In this document: positions 13,438 to 26,562 of the stretch, one piece after another
How positions within the stretch are numbered: position 1 is the stretch's first letter
Layout: each line of letters begins with the position of its first letter
Assembly: GCF_963924675.1 (NCBI RefSeq)
Contig: NC_089220.1
Coordinates: forward strand, 87,051,168 to 87,115,167
Direction of reading: 5' to 3'
Source of the DNA: Phocoena phocoena
Lineage: Eukaryota; Chordata; Mammalia; Artiodactyla; Phocoenidae
Length of the DNA: 64,000 nt
Program-made: the position numbers and the translations under genes
The notes under the pieces: model-generated
Databases searched by the model: none
What the model was told of the DNA's origin: nothing
The model's input: the letters and a program-made list of their open reading frames with translations, nothing else

Positions 13438-13644
13438 GGGCTTCCCTGGTGGTGCAGTGGTTGAGAGTCCGTCTGCCGATGCAGGGGACATGGGTTCGTG
13501 CCCTGGTCCGGGAAGATCCCACATGCCGTGGAGCAGCTAGGCCCGTGAGCCATGGCCGCTGAGCCTGTGCGTCTGTAGCCTGTGCTCCGCAACGGGAGAG
13601 GCCACAACAGTGAGAGGCCCGCGTACGGCAAAAAAAAAAAAAAA
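13438..13644 (+). mobile_element. CHR-type SINE (short young form)
   Basis: Full-length 5'-GGGCTTCCCTGGTGGTGCAG to poly(A). Perfect 14 bp TSD AAAATATTTTAAGA at 13424-13437 and 13645-13658. Confidence 0.96.
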
Positions 13645-14284
13645 AAAATATTTTAAGAAATAAATTCTAAGGGTGCTCCCAACCCAGAGTTCTCAGAACA
13701 TTTAGGAATAAAGATGTCCATTAAAGCCACTACCAGTAAAGAGAATAATAGTGATAATCTATGAGGTATTTTCAATATTTCAAATAGCCCAGTGAAAATT
13801 CTATATTGACTCAAGATTTCTTTGTATTTGGCTATTCATAATGATCAGAAATTCTAGTTGGCATGTATATATGTCCTTCATTAATTAAAATGGAAAAATT
13901 TAATTATTAGTAAATATAGTTTAGTGGTTAAAAGTCTTTGAAAAGCAATCCATAGGAGGACAAATAATAATGGAGTTCTGTTTATCTGTCCCAATAGGGT
14001 ACAACTTCTAAATCAAATAACCATCATAAAACTGAAGGGGAAAAAAGTCATATTTCTAATGTTTTAAATCCCTTCTGAACCTCCAAGCAGAGTGACCTGA
14101 TAGTCAAAGATTTCAAAAAAGTTTAAATCATAAGTTTAAATCATGAGTTTGAGAGAAGCTCATGGAGTTAATATTACTTCCCTGAGTCTTCCTGGAAGAC
14201 AAGGATATAAGATATAAAATTTAAATCCTCCATAATCACAACACCCAGAGATAATAACCATCAAAATTTTGATGTATAACCTTC

Positions 14285-14737
14285 TGTAATAGGCTGAATA
14301 ATTGCCCCCAAAGATATCATTTCTAATCCCTGAAAATGTTACTTTATTTGGAAAAGGTCTTTATAAGATTGATTAAGTTAAATTAAATTCAGGAGATCAT
14401 TTTGAATTATCCAAGTGGGCCCTAAATGCAATCACAAGTGTCTTTATACAACAGAGGCAAGAGAGGTTATACACAGAAGAGAAGGCAGCGTAACTGAGAC
14501 TGTAGTGATGCAGTCACAAGCTAAGGAATGCCTGCAGCCTCGAGAAGCTGGCAGAGGCAAGGAACAGATTCTCCCCTAGAGCCTCTGGAGGGAGATACAG
14601 CCTTGTCAACACCTTGATTTCAGCCCAGTGATACTAATTTTGGACCTCTGGCCTCCAGAACTATGAGAGAATAAATGCTTGTTGTTTTAAACCACCAAGT
14701 TTGTGGTAACAACAGCAGTCACAGGAAATTAGTGTAT
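14285..14737 (+). mobile_element. MLT1-like LTR (ERVL-MaLR)
   Basis: Recognisable order: start TGTAATAGGCTGAATAATTG, then GTTACTTTATTTGGAAAAGG, GGGCCCTAAATGCAATCACA, CCTCCAGAACTATGAGAGAA and AATAAATGCTTGTTGTTTTA, the polyadenylation region near the 3' end. No internal retroviral sequence adjoins it, so it is a solitary LTR. Confidence 0.85.
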
Positions 14738-14739
14738 CT

Positions 14740-15410
14740 TTTGATATTTTTGTATAGTTCAGATTATAATACACATTTAAATTTTTATAAAATTATCTTT
14801 CAAATTACCAGATCCTTGTATACATGATTAACTCTATTATTCTATCTTCTGACATACTGTAATTTACTTAACCATTCTTCTATTTTATATATAAGTTTAA
14901 TTTTTTCACTCTTATAAATAATGTTCTAATGAACACCTTAGTATAAATATTATTTTCCTGTATTTTTAATCATTTCCTTGGGAGAGTGAACTAGGAATAA
15001 ACTTGCCAATCTTTTCAAAAAAGACCGCACCAATTTAAACTTTTACTCAGTGTATTCTTACCATAATTGAGAATTATTTTTTAGTTTTTGCTAACTTAAA
15101 TCATAATACCTGGCATCTCATTTTAATTTATAGTTTTTTGCTTATGAATGAAGGTGAAGTAAACATTTTTCACATGTTTATTGGCCAACTATAATTCCCA
15201 ACTGCACTGTCCACTTTGTGGCATTTTCCCCATTGAGCTATTGGGTTATTTTTTAGTGTTTATATGTGGAGTTTTTATTATTATTACTAAGGATATAAAT
15301 CTTTTACCATATTAGCTACAAAGTTTTCTCCTGAATTTTTGCTTACCTTTTAGCTTTTGTTTTTGATGTCTCTGACATGAAGAAAATTTTAATTTTCATG
15401 TGATATATCT
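14740..15410. other. Intron sequence between LTR and SINE, A/T-rich
   Basis: Diverged A/T-rich DNA. Parts such as TTACTTAACCATTCTTCTAT and TAATGTTCTAATGAACACCT hint at an antisense L1 ORF2 end, but the match is weak. No gene seen. Confidence 0.4.
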
Positions 15411-15429
15411 TTTGATCTCTTTCTTTTTT

Positions 15430-15631
15430 TTTTTTTCTTTGCAGTACGCGGGCCTCTCACTGTTGTGGCCTCTCCCATTGCGGAGCACAGGCTCCGGACG
15501 CACAGGTTCAGCGGCCATGGCTCACGGGCCCAGCCGCTCCGTGGCATGCGGATCCTCCCGGACCGGGGCACGAACCCGTGTACCCTGCATCAGCAGGTGG
15601 ACTCTCTACCACTGCGCCACCAGGGAAGCCC
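15430..15631 (-). mobile_element. CHR-type SINE (short young form)
   Basis: Plus-strand end CACCAGGGAAGCCC. TSD TGATCTCTTTCTTTTTT at 15413-15429 and 15632-15648. Confidence 0.95.
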
Positions 15632-15648
15632 TGATCTCTTTCTTTTTT

Positions 15649-17675
15649 ATTTCTTCCATTATCTTTATGCTTAGAAAGCTCTCCCCATGCAAAGATTAAA
15701 CAAATATTTCTAATTTCTTCTAGTGATTCCTATTACTGCTAACTTAGAAATTAAAGTTTTTCCAAAGTGAGAAATTGCCTTCTGAGTTTGCTTTTATCTA
15801 AACTCAGATATTTCTGAAAGTCAATGAATCATTCCAACTGAAGCAAAGACCAAAGGTTTAATATCTTTCGGCATTTTTCAATCCAACTAACTCCTTAATT
15901 TGTAATTTTTTCCTAATAAATCTGTCTTTACCAATTGGACTTTTCAATATAATAATAAGTAGACAAACGGGCCGACAGGTTTCACTGCCAAGCAACTGGT
16001 ATGGACTGCCTAGGTGCACTGGATTAAGAAAAATGCTCAGCAGAGAAGAGTATCTGCATTACTGACAATGGTCCAAGAAGGAGCGTACAGCAACAATGCT
16101 CTCTTCCCCAGACACCTGGATCCTGGTGGCCCTGACTTTCTTCTTCATTCTTCATCCTCTGTACTTGGCCTAGTGCCTAGCATATAAGAGATATTTATTG
16201 AGTATTTTATGGGTGACAATGATATCCATTCCAAGTCCCCTCTCTCTGAGGCATTCTAAGCACTTTAATGAGGCATAGTACTAATAAAATTTAACTTCAA
16301 ATTTGTAGTTAAGTCACTGAAAGTCCATGTTCAACAAAGCAGAACACTGATCCTATTTATCCTCTGTTCTAAGAAATCTGATGCTAATGTCAATTAACAG
16401 TTCAATCTTCTAATCAAGTAAAGTGACTAGAAACTCTATTGCCAATCAATAATAGATAAGCAACTCTTCATTAAAAAGGGGGAATAATTTACTTAACTAC
16501 TAGGACAACTGTTAGAATAAATTAAATTGTTTGCACTGAGAAAGCACACCTCTTGCAGCAAGAGAATGACTGCACTAAACAGAAATGACCATGACTTAGT
16601 TTATACAGCTGTTTAAACATAAGTCTCATGCTGAGTGATTTCTCAATTAAGAGGAAATTAATGTTATAATGCAATTAATATCTTTTTTTTAATCTCTAAA
16701 ACTTTGAAGTCCACACTGTGTATGAGGATCCTTCTGAGTTTAAAGTTCTTTCACACATAGAAGATCACTCATTTGATTAAGTTCTCACAAGGACTAGTGG
16801 GAAAAATCACATGTATACAGACTTGCTCACTGCCAAATTAAAAGGAATTTCAGAATTCTTGTGTTTGATTTTTGTGTGTTAGAGCCAGTTTTATTTTTGG
16901 TGGCAAACACAACGGAAATTATAATAGTAATGACAAGAACAGTTAATTTGGTGTAAAACCTGTTTTTTTTAAACAGCTCCACTATTTGAAAGTGAGCATA
17001 AACTGTATCTTTACTGCCCAATCAGAATCCAGGAATCAATTTAAATGTATATGGGAGTTAAGAGTTCAAATTGTAGGTGCAATTATATTTAGAGGCTGGG
17101 ACAATGCAAAGAACTGGAATTGACTGATTTCCCCCAGATAGTTCATGTCTGATAATCCAGATTTTACATTTACTCCACCTCTACCCACCCTTTTTCTGAT
17201 TCCCTCCTAGGTGCTGATCTTAATGCCCTAGTTCCTCTTCTGCCAAGCCGACTAAATAAGTGCTACTCCATCATACACTCACCTGCTGCTACAGGCCTCC
17301 TTTACTTCAAAGGTTTCTCCTCTCCCTGTTGTTCCTTGATCGATACCATTTCAGGATCTCCTAGGCTACTCCTCCCTATCACTTACTACTTCAAATTGCT
17401 CTATTTGATCTCTCCTGTGCTCACATGTAATCATGGCCAGAGAACTCACGTGGAAAATGCATGAGCCCTGGATGAGGCAGCTTTCATTTTATTCAATAGA
17501 AATTGACAAGTATAAAACATATGTACCTAATAAACCACTTACTTCTGTGTTACACTTGAACTTACTCTCTTCAACTCCAATTACTCCAGGCTTCCTGAAA
17601 GGCTTTAATCATTTCTTATACTCACCTTGCATGTACTCCTTCAGGACACTCTACATCCTTTGTCTTCCATCAAGA
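15649..17675. other. Intron sequence, no gene
   Basis: Unique A/T-rich DNA; a weak L2/MIR-like end (GCCTAGTGCCTAGCATATAA) at about 16165-16205. Confidence 0.5.
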
Positions 17676-17688
17676 AAACATAAAATGG

Positions 17689-17920
17689 GGCTTCCCTGGT
17701 GGTGCAGCGGTTGAGAGTCCGCCTGCCGATGCAGGGGACACGGGTTTGTGCCCCGGTCTGGGAAGATTCCATATGCCGCGGAGCGGCTGGTCCCGTGAGC
17801 CATGGCCGCTGAGCCTGTGCGTCCGGAGCCTGTGCTCTGCAACGGGAGAGGCCGCGGCAGTGAGAGGCCCGCGTACCACAAAAAAAAATAAAATAAAAAT
17901 AAAATAAAATTAAAAAAAGA
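17689..17920 (+). mobile_element. CHR-type SINE (short young form)
   Basis: Begins GGCTTCCCTGGTGGTGCAGC; tail is (AAAAT)n. TSD AAACATAAAATGG / AAATATAAAATGG (one mismatch) at 17676-17688 and 17921-17933. Confidence 0.94.
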
Positions 17921-18435
17921 AAATATAAAATGGTCCCTTAGATTCTCCTCCATTCCTCCAGACCCTACAGGAAAATTACCTTTAACAAAATGATTCCTTT
18001 GAAACTGGAATCCCCCAAAAATATTTTGAGTAGAAAAGACCTCTTTTTTAAAAAATCCCTGAGACCTAAGATCATCATGTAGAAGGGGGAGTTGAGAGAA
18101 ATGAAGTTCCTAAGAAAATAGAGTTGAAAGGAGGGAAAGGGGCTGGCAGAGAGCTGCTGAGAACAGTTATCCTGAAAATATTCAAGCACACATCTCCTCC
18201 AAGTAAATGCAGGTGTAATATGAAGCCACTCCAGGACCTGCTGTGTCAGATTTTATAGGGGTTTACTTGACAGCAGCAGATTTCTGGAGACCCTTGCTTG
18301 AGACAACTCATCAAAATATGTGCGTTCCAATATAACACAATGACAAAATGTGGAATTTTTTTAGCCAAAAATATGGTAACTATTTGCATATAATTTCTGA
18401 TAATACCAAATTTAGACTATCTGAATATACTTTTT

Positions 18436-18638
18436 TTGTGTGTGTGTGCGGTACGCGGGCCTCTCACTTGTGCGGCCTCTCCCGTTGCGGAGCACAGGCT
18501 CCGAACGCGCAGGCTCAGCGGCCATGGCTCACGGGCCCAGCCGCTCCGCGGCATGTGGGATCTTCCCGGACGTGGGCACGAAGCCGTGTCGCCTGCATCG
18601 GCAGGCGGACTCTCAACCACTGCGCCAGCAGTGAAGCC
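18436..18638 (-). mobile_element. CHR-type SINE (short young form)
   Basis: TSD CTGAATATACTTTTT at 18421-18435 and 18639-18653. The expected poly(T) is replaced by a (TG)n run. The head reads CAGCAGTGAAG instead of CACCAGGGAAG. Confidence 0.94.
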
Positions 18639-18653
18639 CTGAATATACTTTTT

Positions 18654-20200
18654 AAAAATATGGTAACTATAGCTATTTCCCTATTTATATATAGTACTAA
18701 TACTCCCTTCATGTTATAGAAAAAAATACTATCATTACTGAAACACATGCAGAGGTGGAATATAATATTCAGTCTTTTGCCTATTGCCTTGTATATAGAA
18801 GCTACAGGCCCTTTTATGCCTGGAGAGAATACAGGATTAGTGTATAAATTTTTCCTTCTGATTTTTAAATATTACTTTTGGAGGTTTTCTTCTCAAATAC
18901 AGATTTCCCAAAACTTGCTTTTCCCACCATTTTTTAAGACTACCTAATTGTTCTCAGCTGTCTCTTTAAACATGGAAATAAATCTCCATTTTCCCAAGAT
19001 TTTCCCCTTTCAGTAGAGTTGAGAGTCCTTACATTTACTGTCAGTCTCTTTTTGGCCCCCAAAGCATTTCGAGGCCCAGGACCTCTTGCAAACAAAGCAG
19101 GCTGTCTTTGACCCCTGTCAGCAACTTCTGATGGAGCTTATGCCCTTAGATAAACCACTGGCTTTTGTCTGCTATTCCAGAAAGAGTTATCTTACCTAGC
19201 TGGTTATACAACACCTTTACCATGAAAACTAGGTTGAGTTATGTATTACTTTATATATGATTTTTCATTTAACAACAGGATTTGCTACAGATTTTCATGA
19301 ATAGTTCATTTAAAAACGCTTCCATTTACAATCAGTTTTTTTAGAAAGTCATCTATTCTGTGACTCAAGATATACCTATATTACTCTAGCTGATAATGCT
19401 TTAATTGATATATTCTATTTATGTTGCTATGTTAAAAACACACACACATAACTATTAAAATCTACAGTACTCACAGCTTGGTCAGGAGATACATGCCTAC
19501 AATCAGAAATGTTTAAGAGCCCACAAAGATGCCCTATAGCCCTAAGCAGAAGAACCTGCTCTTCTTAAAATACGTTAATGCACATTTTTTGTGTAAAACA
19601 TCCAAATACAAAATACACTGTTATCACAAAATTGTGACACTCTTAGAATACAATTTAATGTATACATGAGTGAAAAATATGAAAGCTGCATTATAATTCC
19701 CGCCATAATTAAGTCTGATAAGTGATATTTTAGAGAAGTCATTCTACTGGCAGCCAAATTACTGATCAAGCTGTTCAAACTGCCCAATTTTGCTGGTTAT
19801 GAATTTCTCTGATCTACTTAGTATTCAACACTGTAAGCTTTTGGTTATAATTGCAAGGCTGTATTTAGGGACCCAGCATTTCTGTTTTTGTTTTTAATAT
19901 ACTATGGAGCATATAATAATGCACACTGAAAATGCTGGCCCTGTAGTATTTTTAGAAATTAGATTTCTCTAGGCCAAGATATGATTTTCCCCTACATATG
20001 AATGATTACAGCATATGCCAACCTTTGAATTCTCAATGAGGAATTCAACTGGCACAGGCACCTTCATCTACTCCATCCCAGGCTCTGTTTTCCCAACCCT
20101 CAGGAAAGACTGTCATGAACAAAATAACCCTAGAACATCATCACTGAAAAGAATATTCCTTAAATGACTATCTGTTGCCTTTTAACACAGTGTCCCTATA
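18654..20200. other. Intron sequence, no recognised feature
   Basis: Unique A/T-rich DNA with a short (CA)n at about 19438-19450. Confidence 0.55.
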
Positions 20201-20207
20201 TATAATT

Positions 20208-20440
20208 TTTCTTTTTACTGAAATATAGTTGATTTACAATGTTGTGTTAGTTTCAGGTATACAGCAAAGTGATTCAGTTTCATGTACATGTATACTTTCT
20301 CAAACTCTTTTCCATTATAGCTTTTTACAAGATATTGAATATAGTTCCCTGTACTATAAAGTAGGTTCTTTGGGTTTATCTATTTTAAATATAGTAGTGT
20401 GTATCTGTTAATCTCAAACTTGTAACCTATATATCCTTTT
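20208..20440 (-). mobile_element. L1 3' end fragment
   Basis: Antisense L1 3' UTR: ACTGAAATATAGTTGATTTA, then GTTAGTTTCAGGTATACAGC and AGTTCCCTGTACTATAAAGT. Confidence 0.88.
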
Positions 20441-21505
20441 TATTGAAGTACACAAATGGTGTTTTCTAAAATACAAAGTATAACGTAACCCAGTAGTAAC
20501 TCTAAATAAACCATGAACACACTAGTATTTCTATTCCTTTGCTTTAATTCAGAATTAAATTCAGTGACTTTTTAAAAACTAGCCTCTAATTTTAAAAAAT
20601 GAAATGTTTTGTTACTTTAAAAATATTACTCCAAATGATGAAGGCAAGCCTAACAAAAATCATAAATAAATCTCCTAACAATGAAACAGTATTTCATGCC
20701 AGATATGACTGTTCTCCAAGATATTCATTTGTATCAGTAATATTTAAAATATACAACTTTTTTTAAATTAACTTGAATAAAAAGAAATAAGACAGATAGT
20801 GGCCACTCAAAATGACTTTGAAAACCCTCTGGTAAAATTCTATTCTTCTCTTAACCAGGAAGAAAAAGAAACAACACTACAATTTACAACTTCATCAGCT
20901 TCAGATATCAGAAACAGAAAATACTTCCATTTCACCAACACAGAAGAAAGTTGTTTCCAGTGTCTACGGTTTCTGAAGACTGACAAAGACCCTTAACTCC
21001 ATCTAAGACACAGGAGTCAGATCAGCAAATGAAATCTCTTCTTGTCAGTATTGGGGGAGTTGAGATATATGATTCCACCATTCATGTCCACAAACTAAAT
21101 CGTGATAAGGTATCATGAATTCCATTACAAACCAACAAATGGGCATAACCAAGGCAAAAGTATATTAGGTGTCAAACACACCTAAAGGAAGCGGAGAGCC
21201 CAGAGAAAAGGCAGTAGTACAAGAAACTCTACAACCACGAGGAAGGGAAATTCAATACCAAATAAGAAAACCCACATGCAGTTTACAGCTTTAATACTTC
21301 AGCCAGGCGTCTTAAGCTAAATATCTGTACAAAATTTAAAAAAAACAACTCATCTTGTCCTTAAGAAAAAACTAACACAGTCATCTTTTCTAATAGACAG
21401 CAGTGAGAAAGGGTCACCTATTTGAAAGAGAAAGAAGAAGACAAAGGACAGAGCAGAACTTCCCCCAGAAACTAGAGACATGTGACAGAGGCAAAAAGAA
21501 TGCAA

Positions 21506-22620
21506 ATTATAAACAAATGGGGCCTAGTTAAACTTAAAAGCTTTTGCACAGCAAAGGAAACCATAAACAAAATGAAAAGACAACCTATAGAACAGGAGAA
21601 AATATTTGTGAATGATGTGACCAACAAGGGATTAATTTCCAAAACATACAAACAGCTCATACAGCGTAATATCAAAACAAAAAACAAAATAACCAACAAC
21701 AACCCAATCCAAAAATGGGCAGAAGACCTAAATAGACATTTCTCCAAAGAAGACATACAAATGGCCAACAGGCACATGAAAAGATATTCAACATCACTGA
21801 TTATTAGAGAAATGCAAATCAAAACTACAGTGAGGTAACCCCTCACACCAATCAGAATGACCATCATTAAAAAGTCTACAAATAATAAATGCTAGAGAAG
21901 GTGTGGAGAAAAGGGAACCCTCTTACACTGTTGGTGGGAATGTAAATTGGTGCAGAAACTATGGAAAACATTATGGAGTTTCCTTTAAAAACTAAAAATA
22001 GAGCTACCATATGATCTAGCAATCCTACTCCTGGGCATATATCTGGAAAAGACGAAAACTCTGATTCGAAAAGATACACGCACCCATATGTTCATAATAG
22101 CACTATTTACAATAGCCAAGACATGGAAGCAACCTAAATGTCCATGGACAGATGAATGGATAAAGATGTGGTACATATATACAATGGAATATTACTCAGT
22201 CATAAAAAAGAATGAAATAATGCAGCAACATGGATGGACCTAGAGATTATCATACTAAGTGAAGTAAGTTAGAGAAAGACAAATATCATATGTTATCACT
22301 TATATGTAGAACCTTTAAAAATGACACAAATGAACTTATTTACAAAATAGAAATAGATTCACAGGCATAGAAAACAAACTTATGGTTACCAAAGGGGAAG
22401 GGGGGTGGCGGGATAAGTTAGGAGTTTGGGATTAACAGATACATACTACTATATATGAAACAGGTAAACAAGGACCTCCTGTATAGCACAGAGAACTACA
22501 TTTGATATCTTATAATAACCTGTAGGCAAAAGGATCTGAAAAAGAATAGATATATATGAAACTGAATCACTCTGCTGTACATCTGAAACACATTATAAAA
22601 CAACTATACATCAATTTAAA
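21506..22620 (+). mobile_element. 5'-truncated L1, ORF2 end and 3' UTR
   Basis: Starts in the ORF2 C-terminal region; the first ~110 codons read without a break ([16 protein letters not shown]). Frameshifts follow, and the element ends CATCAATTTAAAAAAAAG. Perfect 13 bp TSD AAAAAGAATGCAA at 21493-21505 and 22621-22633. Confidence 0.95.
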
Positions 22621-22739
22621 AAAAAGAATGCAAGTAAATTGTGGCCAAATATCAGGAAGAAAAACCATTTTAAAAACCTTGTATATCACAATTCTAAAAA
22701 TTATTATTTATAATGATACTATAGCTGAGCAATACTTTA

Positions 22740-22975
22740 AAATTTACAAAGTACCTTATATGTTTTTCTTATTTTTTTCTCTCCTCATATGACTCTGGGA
22801 AGTAGCCTGGGCAGATATCACTGTCATCCTTTCTAACTGAATTTTTTAAAAAAATGAAAAAGTCACAGAAGTGACTCATTCAAGGTCACAGAGGTAGTAT
22901 GAAGCAGAACTAAGATTTGACTTTAAGTTTTCTGAATCCAAATATGATGCACCTTTCACAATACCATTATTAAAT
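22740..22975 (-). repeat. MIR SINE (ancient)
   Basis: Plus-strand GACTCATTCAAGGTCACAGA is the antisense MIR core, with diverged flanks on both sides. Confidence 0.65.
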
Positions 22976-23611
22976 AAAACTTCTACTCAAATCCACCAAA
23001 GGCATTCTATTAAAATTCTGCTCAATCTAACCATGCACTGCCTACTCATCAGTCCTGCAGCCAATCTCAGAACTGTCAATAGAGAATTGCTTTCACACTC
23101 TAGTAATTTCTAGAAAAACCTCAATAAAGGAAGGATCTCAGAACTGAATGCTTCTTATAAAACATAACTTATTCTAACCTTATGATTGTGCGTAATGAAT
23201 TCAATTTTACCCTTTCAACATTGATGAGCCACTGCCGGTGTTTGTCAAAACTGATAAGAAAATATAATGTCTGTTTCCCCAAGGCAAATCCCTGCTTGTT
23301 CCGTCACCTATTTCCATAATGTATTGTCATTTATAACCTCCGACAGTTGTGCCACATTTTCTACAACACTGAGAAACCAAGCACATAATTTTAAAAGGTT
23401 TTGTACTAGAAACTGGTTTCCTAAAGAAAGAAAAACACTTCCTTAGTGCAACTAACTCATGAAAGATGACTTAGTTTCTATGTACTATTTTTCAGCATAA
23501 AAGAAACTTGTTTTTTTAAATACTTATGATTTTAATAAATCTTGATGCTTTTTATCATAATTCTTCCATGGGCCAACAAATACTAGAATTTTACTTATGA
23601 CAAGATAATAT

Positions 23612-23735
23612 AATGTAGAATAAAGATCACTGGATTATGAGCCTACTCCAAACTAACTATATGAGCTTAAGTCAATTTACCTCTCTTGGTCGCAGTTTTG
23701 TCCTCTAAAAAAGAGAGTGAGTTCATTAGCTTTCA
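23612..23735 (+). repeat. MIR SINE fragment (ancient)
   Basis: Sense MIR pattern: ATGAGCTTAAGTCAATTTAC, CTCTCTTGGTCGCAGTTTTG, then a diverged remnant of the downstream CTGTAAAATG motif. Confidence 0.55.
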
Positions 23736-23999
23736 AACATTATTTTTTTCACAGAGGTATCTTTTTTCTAGTGACGTGTTACATGGAAATTCAATATAAA
23801 AAATGATAAAAGTACAGCTCTTCTGGTCAGGGAACTCAGATCCACACCCAGTCAGAATGCTCCTCAGTCCCCCAACTCCCCCAGCCTCAGACAGCCCATG
23901 AGATATGTCTGAAGAACACTGCATAAAAACCAGTAATGAACTCTTTCATGTTTATTCTGACTCCAAAAGTCTAGGATTTCATGAATTTTATGTCCCATA

Positions 24000-24690
24000 G
24001 CATATGTCATTAGAGAAATGCAAATGAAAATTTCAATGAAATACCACTACACACCTATCAAAATAGTTATTTTTAAAAAAAAAAAACGACTAATAATACC
24101 AAGTGTTGCTGAGGATTTGGAGCAACTGGAACTCTCATATATTGCCAGTGGGAATGCAAAATAGTACAACCACTTTGGAAAACGGTTTGGCAGTTTCTTA
24201 TAAAGGTAAACACACACTTATGTACAACTAGTAACTCCATTTCTAGGTACTTACCCAAATGAAATGAAAACCTGTATGCAAATATCTTTTACAGCTTTAT
24301 TCATAACTGCCAAAAATAGTATTAACTCAAATATCCATCAACTGGTTAACAGATAAACAAACTGTGATCCATCCATACAATGGAATAGTACTCAGCAATG
24401 AAAAGGAACAAACTGCTGATACATGCAGTAACATGAAGGAATCTCAAAAGCATTATGCTTACACTGAAAACTACAAAACATTGTTTTCAAATATCTAAAT
24501 AAATTGAAAGACATTCTATGTTCATATATTAGAAGACTTAATATTGTTAAGGGGATTGCAACACTCCCCAAATTGAGCTACAGATTCAGTGCAATTCTTA
24601 TCAAAATTCCACCCAGACTTTTTGCAGAAATTGATAAGCAAATCCTAAAATTCATATAGAAATGCAATGGACTAAGAATAGTCAAAATGA
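24000..24690 (+). mobile_element. Ancient L1M fragments, left part
   Basis: Two diverged L1 pieces abut here. One is the ORF2 C-terminal region (TTAGAGAAATGCAAATGAAA to CTCAAAAGCATTATGCTTAC). The other is an ORF2 reverse-transcriptase-distal piece (CAATTCTTATCAAAATTCCA). The second continues beyond two SINE insertions at 25412. Confidence 0.85.
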
Positions 24691-24696
24691 TCTTTT

Positions 24697-25025
24697 TTTT
24701 TTTTTTTTGGCTCCATCGGGTCTTAGTTGCAGCACGTGGGATCTTCGTCGCAGCATGTGGGATCTTTCCTTCCACCAGGTTTCATTCTAATTGTGGCGTG
24801 CAGGTTTTCTCTCTCTAGTTGTGGTGCGTGGGCTCCAGAGTGTGTGGGCTCTGTAGTTTGCAGCACGCAGGCTCTTTAGTTGAGGCACACAGGCTCAGTA
24901 GTTGTGGCATGGGGGCTTAGTTGCCATGGTGGCATGTGGAATCTTAGTTCCCCGACCAGGGATTGAACCCACATCCCCTGCACTGGGAGGCGGATTCTTT
25001 ACCACTGGACCATTAGGGAAGTCCC
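24697..25025 (-). mobile_element. CHR-type SINE (long form), minus member of an opposed pair
   Basis: Plus-strand end CCATTAGGGAAGTCCCC. Perfect TSD CAAAATGATCTTTT at 24683-24696 and 25026-25039. Confidence 0.93.
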
Positions 25026-25055
25026 CAAAATGATCTTTTAAAAGAACAAAGTTGG

Positions 25056-25395
25056 GGGCTTCCCTGGTGGCACAGTGGTTAAGAATCCGCCTGCCAATGC
25101 AGGAGATACAGGCTCGAGCCCTGGTCGGGGAAGACCCCATATGCCACGGAGCAACTAAGCCTGTGCGGCACAATTACTGAGCCTGCAGTCTAGAGCCCAC
25201 GTGCCACAACTACTGAAGCCCGCGTGCCTAGAGCCCGTGCTCCCAACAAGAGAAGCCACCACAATGAGAAGCCTGCGCACCACAAAGAAGAGTAGCCCCC
25301 ACTTGCCGCAACCAGAGAAAAGCCCACATGCAGCAACGAAGACCCAACACAGCCAAAAATAAAGCAAATAAAATAAAATAAATTAATTTTTTAAA
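25056..25395 (+). mobile_element. CHR-type SINE (long form), plus member of an opposed pair
   Basis: Begins GGGCTTCCCTGGTGGCACAG. Perfect 16 bp TSD AAAAGAACAAAGTTGG at 25040-25055 and 25396-25411, directly abutting the TSD of the SINE on its left. Confidence 0.94.
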
Positions 25396-26281
25396 AAAAG
25401 AACAAAGTTGGTGGATTCACTTCCTGATTTCAAAACTTACCACAAAGCTGAAGTAACCCAGACAGTGGTGTGGTACTGGCATATAGATAGATCAATGGAA
25501 TAGAAGAATCCGGAAATAAACACATACGTTTATGGTCAATTGAGCCTGAACCAAAGGGACCAAGATAATTTGATGGGGAAAGAATAGTCTTTCCAACCAA
25601 AGCTGCTGGACAACTGGATGTCAACATGTAAAACTATAAATTTAGATCCCTATCTCATATCACACACAAAAATTATCTCAAAGTGGACCATAGACCCAAG
25701 TGTAACAGTTGACACTACAAAACTCTTAGAAGAAAATACAGGAAAATTTTCTGGGGTTAGGTCAGTGATTTCTTACATATGACACCCAAAGCACAAACAA
25801 TAAAAAAGATTGATAAGTTGGACTTCATCAAAATTAAAACCTTTTGTGCTTCAAAAGATATCATCAAGAAAATGAAAAGACGACTCACAGAATAGGAGAA
25901 AATATCTGTAAATCATCTGTCTGATAAAAGACCTGCATCCAGAATATATAATGAACTCTTACAACTCAATAATAAGGACAAGCCATTTTAAAAATGGGCA
26001 AAAGTGAATAGATGTTCCTCAAAAAAGATATACAAATGGCTAATAAACTCATAAAAAGATATTCAGCATCTTTAGTCATCAGGGAAGCGCAAACTAAAAC
26101 CACAATGAGATCCTACTTCACACTCATAGCATGGCTATAATCAAAAAGACAACAGTGAGGATTGGAGAGGATGTGGAGAAACTGGAGCTCTCATGCAGTC
26201 ACTCTGAAAAACTGTTTGGCAATTCCTCAAACGTTAAATATCAAGTTACCACAGAACACAGCAATTTCACTCCTAGGTATC

Positions 26282-26401
26282 TATCCAAGAGAAATAAAAA
26301 CATATTTCCACACAAGAACTTGTATACAAATGTTCACAGCATATCCAAGAGAAATGGAAACATATCCACACAAAAACTTGTACATAAATGATCATAGCAT
26401 T
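26282..26401. repeat. 60 bp tandem duplication
   Basis: Copies beginning TATCCAAGAGAAAT at 26282 and 26342. They differ at about nine positions, so this duplication is older than the 121 bp one. Confidence 0.85.
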
Positions 26402-26562
26402 ATTTTTAAAAGCCAGAAAGTGAACAATGCAAATTTCCATCAACTGATGAATGGAAAAACAAAATGTGATATGTCCACACAATGGGAAACTATTTGGCAA
26501 TAAAAAAGAAGTACTAATATAAGTTACTACCTGGATGAGCCTCAAAAACATTATGCCAAGTA

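Noticed and set aside
15400..15699. Repeated 'GLSLLWPLPLRSTGSGRTGSAAMAHGPS' type peptides across the window
   Set aside because: All are translations of CHR-type SINEs in either orientation; not a gene family.
20799..20996. 65-codon plus-strand frame
   Set aside because: Starts at GTG, no homology recognised, and no splice or promoter context.
21482..21838. 118-codon open frame with clear protein homology
   Set aside because: It is the C-terminal part of L1 ORF2 in a 5'-truncated copy, so it is listed as part of the L1 and not as a gene.
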